Assembly (NCBI RefSeq): GCF_028502605.1
Contig: NC_079236.1
Location: 1,116,001 to 1,180,000 of the forward strand
Direction of reading: 5' to 3'
From: Trichoderma breve
Taxonomy: Eukaryota > Ascomycota > Sordariomycetes > Hypocreales > Hypocreaceae
Length of the DNA: 64,000 nt
The notes under the pieces are model-generated. The model worked only from the letters and a program-made list of their open reading frames with translations. It searched no databases and was not told where the DNA came from. Positions 22,781-34,932 of this stretch are shown in pieces. Numbering within the stretch: position 1 is the first letter of the stretch; every line of letters begins with the position of its first letter. The translations under genes were made by a program, and so were the position numbers.

Positions 22781-25645
22781 CTAATAGTAAATCTTTTCTT
22801 CCCAGATGGGCGGTCGAGCACCTTCGGAATCCCAAGTAACATGGTTCTTCTCGTCGAGCGTTGCGCCTTCATCCGTGATGGGAATCACCTTGCTTGAAGC
22901 AGCAACCTCTTGCTTGGACAAGCCCGCAGGGTCCGAGGGGATCCAAAGGATGGGAGTCCTGCTTGAAACGGATGGTGGCAAGAATGCTTCGGCCTCGATT
23001 TCATCGGCGTACTGCATCGGCTCCGCCAAGTGCTCTTCTTTGAGGAACAGTTCGCGTAGTGTGGCATAATCCGCATAGACCCAAGGCTTAAGGAATTTGA
23101 GAATAAAGTTACCCTGCTTTCCTGATGCGTCCAGGGGCAATTTCTTAGGTTCCTGGGTCTTGCCGGTAGTGTCATCGTGAGAGACATTGTTGGAGGCCAG
23201 GCCTTCCTCAATGCTAGTACCAGTTCCGTTGCCCGCGGCGCGCAGCTGAATGAGTTCTTCCTCTGCCTGGAGACTTCGTGGCAAGCCGTAGAGGAGTGGA
23301 TCGAGGGTTCGCGACAGGGTGAGGTGGTACAAGATGGTGAAGCCAAGGAAAATAGCCATAAGGACCGCAGGTCCAGCAGCCTTGGAAACGGCAAAGAGAC
23401 CAACCATGCAGATCTCAGCCAGGTAGATACCAGAAAACAGCTGCTTCAGTGCACGAGGGTAGATCAAGCCATGTGTGTCGATTTGAGTCTCCGTGACGAA
23501 CAGGATATTGTATCGGTAGGCAAGATAGAACAAGCCCATACCAATGGATGACCAGAAAAGGATCAAAGGAGCAATAACCGAATACGTGATGCCTATGATA
23601 TGTTAGCAGATGTATCTAGTAGGTATGGAAAGAATCCACAAGAAACATACTAATGACAGCAATGTTGGTATATACTGGTAGAACGCTGCCCCAAGAAATG
23701 GCACTGAGGCTGGTCCACTTCTTATACATGGCTCGGGGTGTCTTGGCCAAAAACTTGTACAGCAGCGTAAAAATGAAGAAGCCGACAACTTGCGTAACAA
23801 CGCTAGTCGCAATAGTAAGACCCTGGACGATAAAGTAGGAAATGTAGAAATTAGATGCCGTAGGAAGGGACTCGGAGAGAATGTTAAAGACCTGTTGCGG
23901 CTGCTGGGCAATCTGAACAAGGGCTGTTGAAGCTGCGTTGGTAAGGGTCTGAATCAAAAACACCTGAATGAGCTGGAAGAAAAAGTATGAGTTCTGGGTG
24001 AATAGCTCGACGCGAGACTGAGTAGCTTCGCCGGCCTGTTTGGCACAGATACGCATGATGACGGGGACCAGGGACATCAGGACGGAGAGAGCCACTGCTG
24101 GGAGCAACCCGGAAACAACTCCAAGAATGGGCTTGGGAATATCACCAATCCAAGTCAAGCCGGGAATGTTCTTAAGCGTGTTCACCTGGGCAATCAAGCC
24201 GACAATACCAACGGGAATGGCCCAGAAGATGATGAGAGCGGCAATGAAGGCATAGACGACATAGCGGCGGATGATAACCTGCCACCAGGGGAAGGACAAG
24301 CTCTTCCAAACAACCTCTGCAGGCTGAATGCCAATGGCCTTGGGCTCCATGTGCAGGGCCTGGTGGTGAGTAACGGATTGGAATGCGTATTGAGCGTCGC
24401 CTTGGGTTTCGAATTCGACAAACACAGCGCGGACTTTCTCGTTGTTACCAGCTCTCCAGTCGGCCTGAGCCTTTTCAACCTCCGGAATCAGACGCTGCAG
24501 CTCATTGCGGCTCCAGAAGATGGTGTCGACCTTTTCGCCAATGAGACCAAGGAAGCCAAGGCGATGATGCGGGCGGTCCTTATCCTGAATCCAGCGTGAA
24601 GCAATGTCACCTGTCTCGACATCTCCATCTTCGGTAGTGGCAGGGCCCTCGGGTTGAGTTTCTCCTTTCTTCATGGCCTTGATGCGAGCCTTGTTGACCT
24701 TTGTCAGGAGGCCAATTTCTCCCTTTTCAAGCTTCATGGCAGCATCGTCACGCTCCTCCACCAATTTGTCGAGCTCATCTGTCTTGCCACAGACCCAGAC
24801 CCTCCTGACGTTGTTGAACATGTTACGAATACGCTCTTCGGTGTTGTATTCCTCTGGAACGGAAGTGAAGAGCACGGTGCGGGCAGAGATTCGTTTGGCA
24901 TTGTGGGGGTTGATGTGGTGAGCCTGGCGCAGATTAATGTAAAAGATGCACTCGCGTGTAATCATGTACATAAGGAAGCCATAGACAGCCCAGCCGACAA
25001 AGGTGTGGGCGTAGAGGTAGTTCTTGTGATTCTCAATGTCGACATTACTGTAAGACAGGATCTCGAGCTGGGAGAGGCCCTTGCCTCCGGTGGCGTTGAC
25101 AGGGAACAGAATGGGCCAGGTGATGAGAAGGCTGACGAAACAAACGACGAAGCAGATGCGCAAGTATCGAAGGAAGAGATAGGCGTCGAGGCTCTGGTGG
25201 GTTAGAACGTAGGCATCGGGGATCTTCCAGAAGGCCGAAATCCAGGTCAGCAGATTGCTGGGTATGCTGGGCGTTCGTTCACTATATTGCGTCAGTTTAT
25301 GTCCATGTCCATTGCCTGTTTACTTCCCACTTGACATGGAGAGAAGCATCACTTACTCTTCGCGCAAAGACCCTAGATATGTACGCGGCGCATAGTAGCG
25401 CCGTTGGGATCTTCTTAGGAACAAGAAGATGACAATGTAGACACACGATACTACCAATACAGGAATGAGAGTATCGAGCATGCCTATTAACAGACACAAG
25501 CTCAGTCAGCCCTATATCGACAGCATATGTTCATCCAGTGAAGCTTGAACTCACCCCATGCTGACTCTGGCTGGGATTCCCGCGCTGATCCCTGGTTGGA
25601 GTCGGGAGCCAGGTTCTTGTTGAGCCAACTGATAAAGTTGCCCAT
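22781..25645 (-). CDS. CSC1/OSCA/TMEM63 (DUF221, RSN1-type) stress-gated cation channel
   Basis: Four minus-strand exons: 25645-25555, 25483-25357, 25281-23651 and 23592-22781, giving 886 residues. The N-terminal part has the family order: a first helix 'LIPVLVVSCVYIVIFLFLRR', then 'YAPRTYLGSL', then 'PDAYVLTHQSLDAYLFLR'. A cytosolic domain with 'RTVLFTSVPEEY' follows, then the multi-helix RSN1/DUF221 core ('PWWQVIIRRYVVYAFIAALIIFWAIPVG', 'NSYFFFQLIQVFLIQTL', 'GLFYLAYRYNILFV'). The C-tail is acidic and ends WEEKIYY. The family forms osmo- or mechanically gated, calcium-permeable dimeric channels, or lipid scramblases, in plasma membrane or vesicles. All introns have GTGAGT/GTAAGT/GTATGT donors and TAG acceptors, and the phases add up exactly. 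Length agrees with fungal homologs. Confidence 0.93.
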
Positions 25646-28600
25646 CTTGACGACGTCGTGCTCGCAGCCGTTGCCGCGCGCGTCAAATTGTGCTCGATGC
25701 TGTTATGAAAGATGCTCAAGGTACCTCGTCGTCGTGAATCGATGTAAAATTAAAAAGTGCGAATCGAATTGAATGCGGGATGCCGTGTGCAAAGCGCCAG
25801 CTCCAAGTAGTAGCTTGAAGGGGGTGGGCAAAGCAGGGATTTGTGAGATTTGACAGAGATATGCTAAGTGGAGAGAGAAAAAAAGGGAAGACAAGCGTCT
25901 AATATCGCCAACCGAAGGTACAAAGGTACTCTGTACTCTTGACGCTTGGCAGATTGATCAACAATCGATCTCTCGATGGCGACACAGACGGGACAGGGAA
26001 GGCGAGTTCCGAGGTCCTCAGCGGCAGTGGATGCCGAAGCGATGGATAAACGCGTATTCAGGCTGTAAGAGGCACGAGGTTGTGCTCCCCTTAACTAGTC
26101 GTATATCCTTTCTAGCTTTTTCTTCTTGTCCCTCTTCTCATCTGGGCTTCTCTCTCTCTCTTTTTTTTCTTCCCCTCGTGGGCTGGACCTGATGAGTTGG
26201 CCGTGCCACTGATAAGTCACTGTCTCAGCCAGACAAGGACCCGGCTGCGGCGCCAACTTGCCGATCTAGCCTATGTGGGTCGATAAAAGGCTGTCTGTCT
26301 GCTTGAGAGCTTGGAAAAAAAGGGAGGGATCGGATCCAAAATCTTGCGTGTGTCCAGCTGCTATTGGAGCTTGTGCGTATGTGGCTTGGGCGGGTAAACG
26401 AGCGGATGGCCGTACCAGACGACCGATAGATAGCGAGAGTGAGTGATGATGAGAGTGGGAAGAAGAGGGATGAAGCAGAGACACGGATTGGAGGACAAGG
26501 CCGGCAAGCTGAGACCATTTGCCGCTTCGTCATATGCAATTATTCGCATGCGCCTCCCCCGTCCAGAACACTCAAGGCTACGAGTACTCCTCCCAAGGCC
26601 CGGCAATTTTAGAAATTTTTTCCTCATCATTCTCTCCTGTACACGCACCGAGCCGAGTTTCATTCAAGACATCTCATTTCCCAGGAGGGGGTCACCGTTC
26701 GATAACTCAATGGGGTCGTGGCTTGTGGGTTCAGCCCCCTGTCCGGCTGCCCTTTAGCTTGCCTTGATATTGAACTTGGCTTGCAGGCGATCCCTGTTCA
26801 GCTGTGCTTTTTGTGGGCCGAGGGACGGCAGAAGCGTGGGCGTCACACGCAGACGAGCAACTTTCAATCTCGTCATACCCTTGGGCTACCAGAACCCAGT
26901 TTTGGAGGCCCACGCGTTGATCCGGCTAAGAGGCTGCCCTGACCTGACCTGAGGGTGTCGACGCCAGACCTTATGTATGATGATGCTGTCTATATATGAG
27001 GTGATGAATAATGACTACATATACATGTTTATCGTCTTGGCCCTCGGAGTTGATTACTCGGCTCGTCTTGGCGAGTGGAATAAGCTTTGAGAGCGCTGTG
27101 TTAGTCTCGGTTCGTTGCGAATTCGCCGTGGCGTCAGTTCCATTCAAATGCTCCACGAGCTCCACGAGCACCGGCAATAAAAGACAAAATCTTCATAGAT
27201 GGCGTCAAGCAAAGCCGTATGCCCCACGAGGACCTGAGTTTTCAAAGGCTGAAAGGCACCGGCAACTCGCCACATCCGACACTACGACTACAAAAAATTC
27301 TCACTACAGTACTCGTCGTACAATCCGGAGACTTGCATCTCACCTATTTCACATCAGCTCCGGATGATATTGGTCTAAGAGTACGGCCGAATGCGTTCGC
27401 CTAGCCAAAGGTTGCAGCCGCAGGTTTGCGATAATCCACCAGTTTGTCTCACGCAAAATATGCTGTTAGACGCATTGAGTTTGGATTTAGGGACCGTTGA
27501 GTGCTAGTAGTTGGTTCCTGTTATCCAGATGAGATTCTGATCACGGTCAGCGCCATCCCTTTTCCTCAATGGCATTTCACATGTTGTTTGTTGATGTTGT
27601 CTTTTGTCGGCGATCGCCATCAGTGCTGTACACGTATCGTATCCGATTCATGCCGATCTACTGACCCCAGACCCCCGACTCAAGATCGAGTTTTCTGATG
27701 AGCTTGTTTCTTACTCCGTACAGTATGGTGTGGGCGGTGCCACACCAACACACCCAACCTGATATGCGTCATCAGCTTCTCATGGTTCGATGACATGCAC
27801 AAGATCAAGTGACCTGTAGATTGGATGTGTCGGACAAACGTCGGCTCTTTGGGCAGCTTCACTCGCCGCGTACCTGAACTAATCCAGCTGAAAATTGAAG
27901 TTCTAGACCTAGAGTCTAGGGTAGCATCAAGTATACGCATGCACATGAATGACCCCAAGTAAGAATATAACAGTGACAAGATCTCGGGGCGCTGCTCTTC
28001 CTAAGTGTCGGAAGCTGAGCCAGTTTATAACGGAAACTTGACTGGTTACTGTCGGGAGTGTCGTTTGGATGCAGTGTGATCCGGCCATCAACGGGCTTCA
28101 CCCTTGGTATTTACTGAGCAAGAAACATCTTCACTTTTGCTTTTTTGTTTGCAGTTGTTTTTAGTCTATTTAGACAGCGAAATTCCGCCACTTGAACAAC
28201 TTCTTGGTCGATGAGATACCGATGCTGTTATATCCAAACGCACGATACCGTTTTCAACACGTATGGCTGCCTGATGAACATGCGAAGTGTGCTCAGCCGC
28301 GCCGAGTAGCCTTCAGGAAAGCCTCACAAACGCTGCATCTATCATTGGCTATATAGATATTTCTCATTTCCAATTGGGCGAATTCTCACCAATCTCTAAA
28401 GCCTCATTCCCAATTTTAATTTGCAAATACAAGCAGATACGTCGTATTGGCTAGAAAAGCCCTTGTTGTGTTACACAGGATTTCGACCCTGGGCATCGTT
28501 CACGCCCAACATCCCGCAAGGCTTTCTTGGGGCTGAGCCCCTATAAATTCTAATGGCTCATCTCCCTCAATTGTTCCGTTCATCCGCATGATTTTGCTAT

Positions 28601-28671
28601 TGATTCTTGATTCCTTAATCATGAAATAGTTTTATTCTGCGCCACAGAGCTCTCTACTCAGCTGTGACAAA
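25646..28671. other. intergenic region at the passage from core-like to accessory-like sequence
   Basis: No gene was supported on either strand. The first part (to about 26200) is the upstream region of the CSC1-like gene, with CT-rich blocks (26120-26180). After about 27000 the sequence becomes more AT-rich, and the short open frames are inconsistent. Confidence 0.55.
28542..28548 (+). promoter_or_regulatory. TATA-box candidate of the NLR-like gene
   Basis: TATAAAT lies 124 bases before the ATG at 28672, a spacing shared by several other genes in the right half of the window. Confidence 0.45.
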
Positions 28672-31600
28672 ATGCCAAAGCGACCCAATGAGGCCGATGA
28701 TGAGCATGCCTCTCCTGATGCAAAGAAGATCAAGCTTGGTATTCCATCAGACCCAGTCAAATTTAGCCATGCCGATTATACAATTGGATGGATTTGTGCA
28801 TTGCCAAAAGAGCAAACAGCGGCGATTGCCATGCTAGACCAAAAGCACCCAGATCTTCCATCTCTCGCTAATGATGACAACGCCTACACCTTTGGATCAA
28901 TTGGTGGTCATTACATTGTCATAGCCTGTTTACCGAAAGGCCGGTATGGCACCAATTCCGCGGCGACAATCGCGACAAAGATGCTCAGTTCCTTTCCATC
29001 CATTAAATTCGGGCTATTAGTCGGGATTGGAGGCGGCATCCCTTCCAAGGTTCGACTTGGAGATGTCGTGGTTAGTGCGCCAATTGATCAATACCCAGGA
29101 GTTGTTCAATGGGACTTGGGTAAGGCGGAAGACGGCGGAAGATTTAAACGAACTGGAGCGTTGAATAGCCCGCCGAATGCACTCCTCAAAGTCTTATCAA
29201 AGCTGGAGTCTGAGCATGAGATGCAAGAGTCTAAGATCCCCATCTTCTTGGATGAAATGAAACAGAAATACCCAAAATTATACCCAAAATACTTTTGGAA
29301 TCAGTCGCTTGGAGATCCTCAAGACCAAAGCGGCGAACGAACGGCGATGAGATGCCCAGACATTCACCATGGCTTAATCGCATCTGGTAACCAAGTCATA
29401 AAAGACGCTGCAGTCCGCGACCGCCTCAACGAAGATCTTGACGGGAATGTACTATGTATTGAAATGGAGGCTGCGGGATTAATGAACGACTTTCCGTGCC
29501 TCGTTGTCCGAGGGATTTGTGATTATGCAGACTCGGGTAAGAACAAAGATTGGCAAGAGTACGCTGCTGCTGTTGCGGCAGCTTATGCGAAGGAAATTCT
29601 TTCCATGTTGCAGATTTGGGCCGTGGAGCACATGGAGTCAGTTCAAGGTACATAATTCTATCTGTTTTCAACAACTCCAGTCGTCTTTATGTACTATGTG
29701 CGGCCATTTAGATTCACCAGTCGCTAACTGTGTCTTTAATAGACATCTTGTCGAATATTAATGCAGAACTTGGAAGCATACAGACAGCTTTTAGTGAAAT
29801 GGCAACTCGACAGTACGCTCAAGGCCACCAAGCTTTTTTAAATTGGCTAACGCCAGTCGACTATACATTACAGCAAAAAGATTACTTCAGCAAGCGGCAA
29901 CCTGGAACTGGCCAGTGGCTTCTTAAATCTGACATATTCCAAGATTGGGTCGACAACAGTCAGCAAACGCTGTTCTGTCCAGGGATTCCCGGAGCTGGAA
30001 AAACAATCCTTACATCTATGGTGATTAACAACCTTTATGAACGATTTAATAACGATCCTACGGTGGGCATTGCATACCTATACTGCAATTTTCGTCGGCA
30101 CGATGAGCAGAAGCTCCATGATTTATTATTAAGCCTAGTGAAACAGCTGGCTCTTGGTCAAAACATGTTACAACAAGATGCTAAGAAGATATTCGATGAA
30201 TATAAGACTAAAAACCAACGCCCATCGCTGGATGATACAAAAGAGCTTCTTGGATATATGGTAGATTCATATCTGAGAGTATTTATCCTTGTTGATGCTC
30301 TTGACGAATGCCAGGGGTCGGATGGATGCCGAGCAAATCTTCTAACAGACATGTTCTTTCTTCGGGAAAAGTCAAAGCTGAACATTTTTGCGACCTCGAG
30401 ACTAATCCCGGAAATTATGAAAAAGTTCGAGGCTTGCAAATGCATAGAGATTCGTGCGAGCGGGGATGACGTGCGAAGATACGTGCATGGCCAACTAGAC
30501 GGAGGTAACATGGAGCATCTACCATCTCTAATCAAACACAAGCCAGATCTGAAAGATGAGATTATAAAAGGCATATCAGATGCCGTTGACGGAATGTATG
30601 TGACTAGATTTATAACTTTGCAGGTATCGTATACAAGTACTCACATTTCCTAGGTTTCTCTTAGCAAAGATATATCTCGACGTACTCGTTGATAAAGTCA
30701 CCGTCACAGACGTTAGAGAAGCAGTCGCGCAGCTGCCAAAGCAGGTGACAGGATCCGGAGAAGACAAAAGACTGGAAATACTAAATCAAGCATACGAATC
30801 TGCCTGGGAAAGGATAAATGGACAAAAAGAGGGATTTCGGAACCTTGCCACGCGAGTTCTAACGTGGATCTCCTCTGCAAAGCGGCCGATGTCCACAGAA
30901 GAACTCCAGCATGCTCTCGCAGTTAAAGTCGGTATGAATGAGCTTGATGAAGATGCTATGCCACAAGTTCATGATATGGTGTCGTTCTGTGCTGGGTTAG
31001 TCACTGTCGATGAAGAGAGTAATGTCATCAGACTGGTACACTACACAACACAAGAATTTTTCGAGAAGAAGAAGAGCGATTGGTTTCCTAATGCAGAGGC
31101 TATGATTGCAGAAATTTGCATATCTTATCTTTCATTCACAGCCTTTGGAAAAGATTGCCTAGACGGACCTGATCTGGACGAATCTGATCTGGACGAATCA
31201 GACGAATCAGACGAATCAGACGAATCAGACGGATCAGATCTAGATTTGTCCTCTTACAAATTTTATAGGTATGCCAGTTATTACTGGGGTCACCACGCAC
31301 GCACTGCTGGAAGAAAACTGAATGAGAGTGTCGTGGAATTTCTCATGAGCGGGGCTAAGGCTTCTCATGCCTTCCATGACATGATGGGCCAGCACTCTTG
31401 GCAGATCTACGATTATTACGACGGTGCAAAACTCAGCTCCGATAGCGACCGCTTCCGATTCAAACCATTTTCGCCAGTGTCGGGCCTACATCTTGCCGTG
31501 CATTTTGTGCTCGATGAGGCAGTCATCCTGTTGCTTAAGAACGGATGTGATACAAATGGGCGCGAAGGAATGGAGGTGACACCACTGCTGATGGCTATCG

Positions 31601-32640
31601 ACAGACATATAGGTATTGCAGAGTTTCTACTTGACAATGGAGCTCATACAGGCTCTTTGGCAGGCGACAGCATAATATATTTGACTACCGCTATGGAACC
31701 GAAGAACTACGACGAAATCCTTGTCCAAAAGCTTATTGCAAAGGGCATTGACGATGGAGAAGATTTTTCGTTATACTTGTTACCAGCAGCAAAGTTCGGT
31801 CACGAGATTATTGCGAAATTATTACTTGACAAGGGTGCTGCTAGTAGTGCAGTAGACAACGATCTTAATACGCCATTGCATTTAGCAATTATATATGGGC
31901 ATGAAGCACTTGCGAAGTTGTTACTTGACGAGGGTGCCAACATTAATGCAACAGGCCAGTATCTTAACACACCATTACATACAGCCGTGATATATAGACA
32001 AGAAGCAATTGTGAAATTGTTACTTGACGAGGGTGCTAATACTGATGAAGTAAATCGTCTTGGTCAGAGGCCACTGCATATTGCTGCTGATGGCAATGAG
32101 GCAGTTGTTAAGTTGCTACTTGAAAAAGGTGCCAATATCGAGGCGGAGTGTAGTGGCCGGAGACCATTACATATCGCTTTTAGTGGCAACGAGGCAATTG
32201 TTAAGCTACTACTTGATAAGGGTGCAGATGTTGAGGCAGAGTATATTGGTCAGAGGCCATTGCATATCGCTGCCAGTGCTCGTGAGGCGATTGTTAAGTT
32301 ACTACTAAATAAGGGTGCCAATATTGATGCAGAAGATGATCGTGGTAGGAGGCCACTGCATAAGGCTGCCAGTGGCCATGAGGCAATTGTTAAGTTACTA
32401 CTTGATAAGGGTGCTAATATTGAAGCAGCAGACCATAATGGTCGTACTCCACTGCATGACGCAGTCTTTGGTGGAAAAGCAATAGTCAAGTTGTTACTTG
32501 ACAACGGTGCCGATATTAATGCAACAACCGAGGAATTTAAAACGCCATTGCGTCTAGCCATTATGTATGGGAGGCAAGCAATCGCTGAGTTGTTGATTGA
32601 TAAGGGTGCTAAATGGATTGAGGGAGCAGACGTTTCATAA
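28672..32640 (+). CDS. NLR-like STAND protein: PNP/UDP-phosphorylase-like domain, NACHT, 12 ankyrin repeats
   Basis: Three exons: 28672-29647, 29743-30595 and 30654-32640, giving 1271 residues. Residues ~38-315 are a nucleoside-phosphorylase-like domain ('[20 protein letters not shown]', '[12 protein letters not shown]', 'RLGDVVVS', '[11 protein letters not shown]', '[11 protein letters not shown]'). In fungal NLRs this replaces the death-type effector domains of animals. A NACHT NTPase follows, with Walker A GIPGAGKT at 406-413 and Walker B '[10 protein letters not shown]' at 506-515. A winged-helix-like linker and an acidic Asp-Glu-Ser repeat stretch come next, then 12 ankyrin repeats from about residue 880 to the end. 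The middle units (7 to 11) are nearly alike, each with an 'AIVKLLL-KGA' core. Such proteins are thought to sense non-self and trigger heterokaryon incompatibility or defence; the ligand here is unknown. Intron 2 has an in-exon alternative acceptor at 30621-30623. Confidence 0.88.
31192..31236 (+). repeat. in-frame 9-base tandem repeat (GACGAATCA)n
   Basis: Four perfect copies of GACGAATCA (31192-31227) and a fifth with one change (GACGGATCA, 31228-31236). They encode Asp-Glu-Ser triplets in the linker of the NLR-like protein. Because the unit is a multiple of three, copy-number change would keep the frame. Confidence 0.95.
32056..32505 (+). repeat. near-identical ankyrin-repeat units at DNA level
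   Basis: Consecutive 93-99-base units encode repeats 7-11 of the NLR-like protein. Shared words such as AGGCCATTGCATATCGCT and GTTAAGTTACTACTTGA recur with few changes, including at third codon positions. That points to recent duplication or gene conversion between units rather than old divergence. Confidence 0.75.
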
Positions 32641-33060
32641 TAATGAAAAGCTTCTGTACTATGCGGTTACGCATCAACGAGAGATCATTGTTCAGCTATC
32701 AACCGACAAGGACGTCGATATCGAGGCCTTGGGTCGTTGAAGTTGGGCAATATTATCGATTCTAATGTAGTGTACTGAATTCCCTACGAGAGATGAGTGT
32801 GATTATGAGGCGGCCATTGTTGGGCAACTGAAAAACGAACTGATATTGAGATAGTAGATAATGATGGCCATACCCCATTACTGTTAGCAGCCAGAGAAAT
32901 AGTGATTTTTGTTCTGTTAATAGGGAGCTATTGTAATTGTTGTAACATCCGACAGCCTAGCGCCGCTGCATCTGGCACCCATTTCATTCAGACTGAAGAG
33001 CTAGTGAAATGCCACTTGGAAAGGGGGGCTAAGGAAAGAGGTGTAGTATGGATATCGTAG
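32641..33060 (+). pseudogene. eroded ankyrin-repeat tail downstream of the NLR-like stop codon
   Basis: Directly after the stop at 32638-32640, other frames still spell ankyrin-like text. At 32645-32740 there is 'LLYYAVTHQREIIVQL' followed by 'DKDVDIEALG'. Near 32835-32895 there is 'TDIEIVDNDGHTPLLLAAREI'-like text (outer residues uncertain). Near 32955-32980 there is 'LAPLHLAP', and near 33000-33045 'ELVKCHLERGAKERG'. Frame changes and stops lie between them. The array was therefore longer at some time and its 3' part has decayed, or it is a partial neighbouring copy. No intron arrangement was found that would rejoin all pieces. Confidence 0.7.
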
Positions 33061-33335
33061 ATAATATGGAATGGGTACCGCTTTCAGGTGAGTCATTAGA
33101 ATGTTGGAATTAGAGGAAGGTACTTGAGGTAGAAGAGTAAGAGGTCGAGTGAAATAATGAAATGCATAGTGTATATCTCTCTTGAAATTACTTTAACTAC
33201 ATGAGTAAACGCCAATGAGCCTATTTCATGTTGAGACTCATATTTGTTTCATCGACATTTTCGTAAAATTGACGATGCCTTAATGGCTTCTTGCCACTGC
33301 CAGTACCTTCCATCAACCAAAAAAAAAAATAATGC

Positions 33336-34932
33336 TTAGTATGGAGGGAGGGACAAGATTCGGGTTTGGCGAACTTGCTCACCACAAGCGCCAAAATATC
33401 GACCAGAACGAAAACTGTACTGTTAATGAAGTAGATCCTGATGTGTGGGAAATTGTAATTCTCTCACCTCCAGTGAAGATTGCCAAGCCCCACGTTACGA
33501 CAGGCATCCAGATATTTGAGCACCTCTCTGTCAGTCTCTTCCCCCCAAGTGGGCAGCTTATCCAGGGCACTGTGCCAAGCTTCGTAGCAATCATCCAGCA
33601 TTTTGCCTATGCTGTTCATCGCTTCTTGATCTGATAGATTATGTGCTTTGAGTATTGTGACCAAGTTATTTCCCGCGTCGTTTAATTCCTGCGCGAAAGT
33701 TAGAATACTTTGAGCGGTTGAAGACCTTTAGTTGTAACACAACGTACAACTTCTTTTTTATATGACAAAATATCGTTTGAACTAAGAAATGATCAGTTTA
33801 ATGCGTATAATCGTTATAATGTGATTTCACTTACAGAACCACAAGATCTACGATAGTGCTAGTGCACAATTGAAGAGACGGGTGATCCATCTGGGTTTGA
33901 GAGAGCTTTATGTCTTCGGCGTACCTGAAGCGTAAATATGTTAGAAGTTTGTATGTAGAACAAGATAGAAAAACGTACTCTACCAGCCGTATAGCCAGCA
34001 CTACTCCAATCGTTCTTCTTCGGTAGCTCATGTACTGATCTACCGTTAAGACGGGAGCAGAGCTGGACTTTGAGAGTTTGGATTGATATAGAAGACCCTC
34101 GAGGTATTTCTTATGAGAATCTTTCCAGCGTTCTCGTACTTCTAGAAGCATATTAGAGACTTCTTCTTCATCTGAACTTTGGCTGATTCAATTTTACCTG
34201 GCGTGTCACTCTGATGAAGACTTGTCAGCTGATATCTTCTTTGAACAGACTAGGACATGCTTACAGCTTTGATTCTATCCCATATTGCCTGAAATGCATA
34301 CTGAAGAGGTTTGTCGGCTTGGACACGAGGGCCGCTATCATTCAAAATGGCAAGAATGCAGTCAACTTCTTCTTGGGCTTTGACTGGATCGTTTGCTAGA
34401 GGCCCTTCATCAAACTCTGTGGGTCGAATATGAGTTACTTGTCGTATAATTGTGATGGTGACGGAACTTACGATCATCAAAATAAAATATCTAAAAGTCT
34501 GTCATTAGATCACCTGAAATAAGATGCAGCATAAAAGAAGATGCTTACCCAATTGGACCAGTCAACCGCTGTGCGAAACCTGTCTTTTTCAGCAGAAGGG
34601 GCCCAAACGGCGGCCGCGAATCCAAAGTCAGTCTTGTTGAACTTCTTTTCCTCTTTGCCTTTCAATTGTAGCAATCTATCCATTGTTAGTTAAGTTACTC
34701 ACAAAGCATTCAAAGTAAAATATGGAAGATCATACTCTTTGAACCACTCATCCGCTTCGGCTTTGCCACCTTGATAATGAGGGTTGATGGCTGGTTCCGT
34801 AGACATGATTGAGGAAAATAAATCTGGAATCAGGACATGCCGTGGAGAGTCTGGTATCCTTGGTAACTGAAAACTGGCTGTAGGGGTCTCTAACAGCAAG
34901 GTAGGCTCTAAAACTGTCACAGTTGTAGACAT
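33336..34932 (-). CDS. class I terpene synthase (fungal sesquiterpene-type cyclase)
   Basis: Ten minus-strand exons: 34932-34703, 34675-34549, 34490-34472, 34416-34265, 34210-34198, 34141-33979, 33924-33835, 33781-33748, 33688-33468 and 33414-33336. They total 375 residues, the usual size for this family. The metal-binding motif DDQFDE is at residues 124-129. Arg221 (in YRRRT) lies exactly 46 residues before the second metal motif. That motif is NDILSYKKE (Asn267, Ser271, Glu275; the NSE triad). The C-terminal Arg355-Tyr356 pair is in 'NLHWSFRSGRYFG'. All are the signatures of enzymes that ionise farnesyl (or another prenyl) diphosphate and cyclise it. The motif sits across three tiny exons (19, 13 and 34 bases), so single-frame scans miss the gene. 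All splice phases add up. The product cannot be predicted. Confidence 0.9.
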
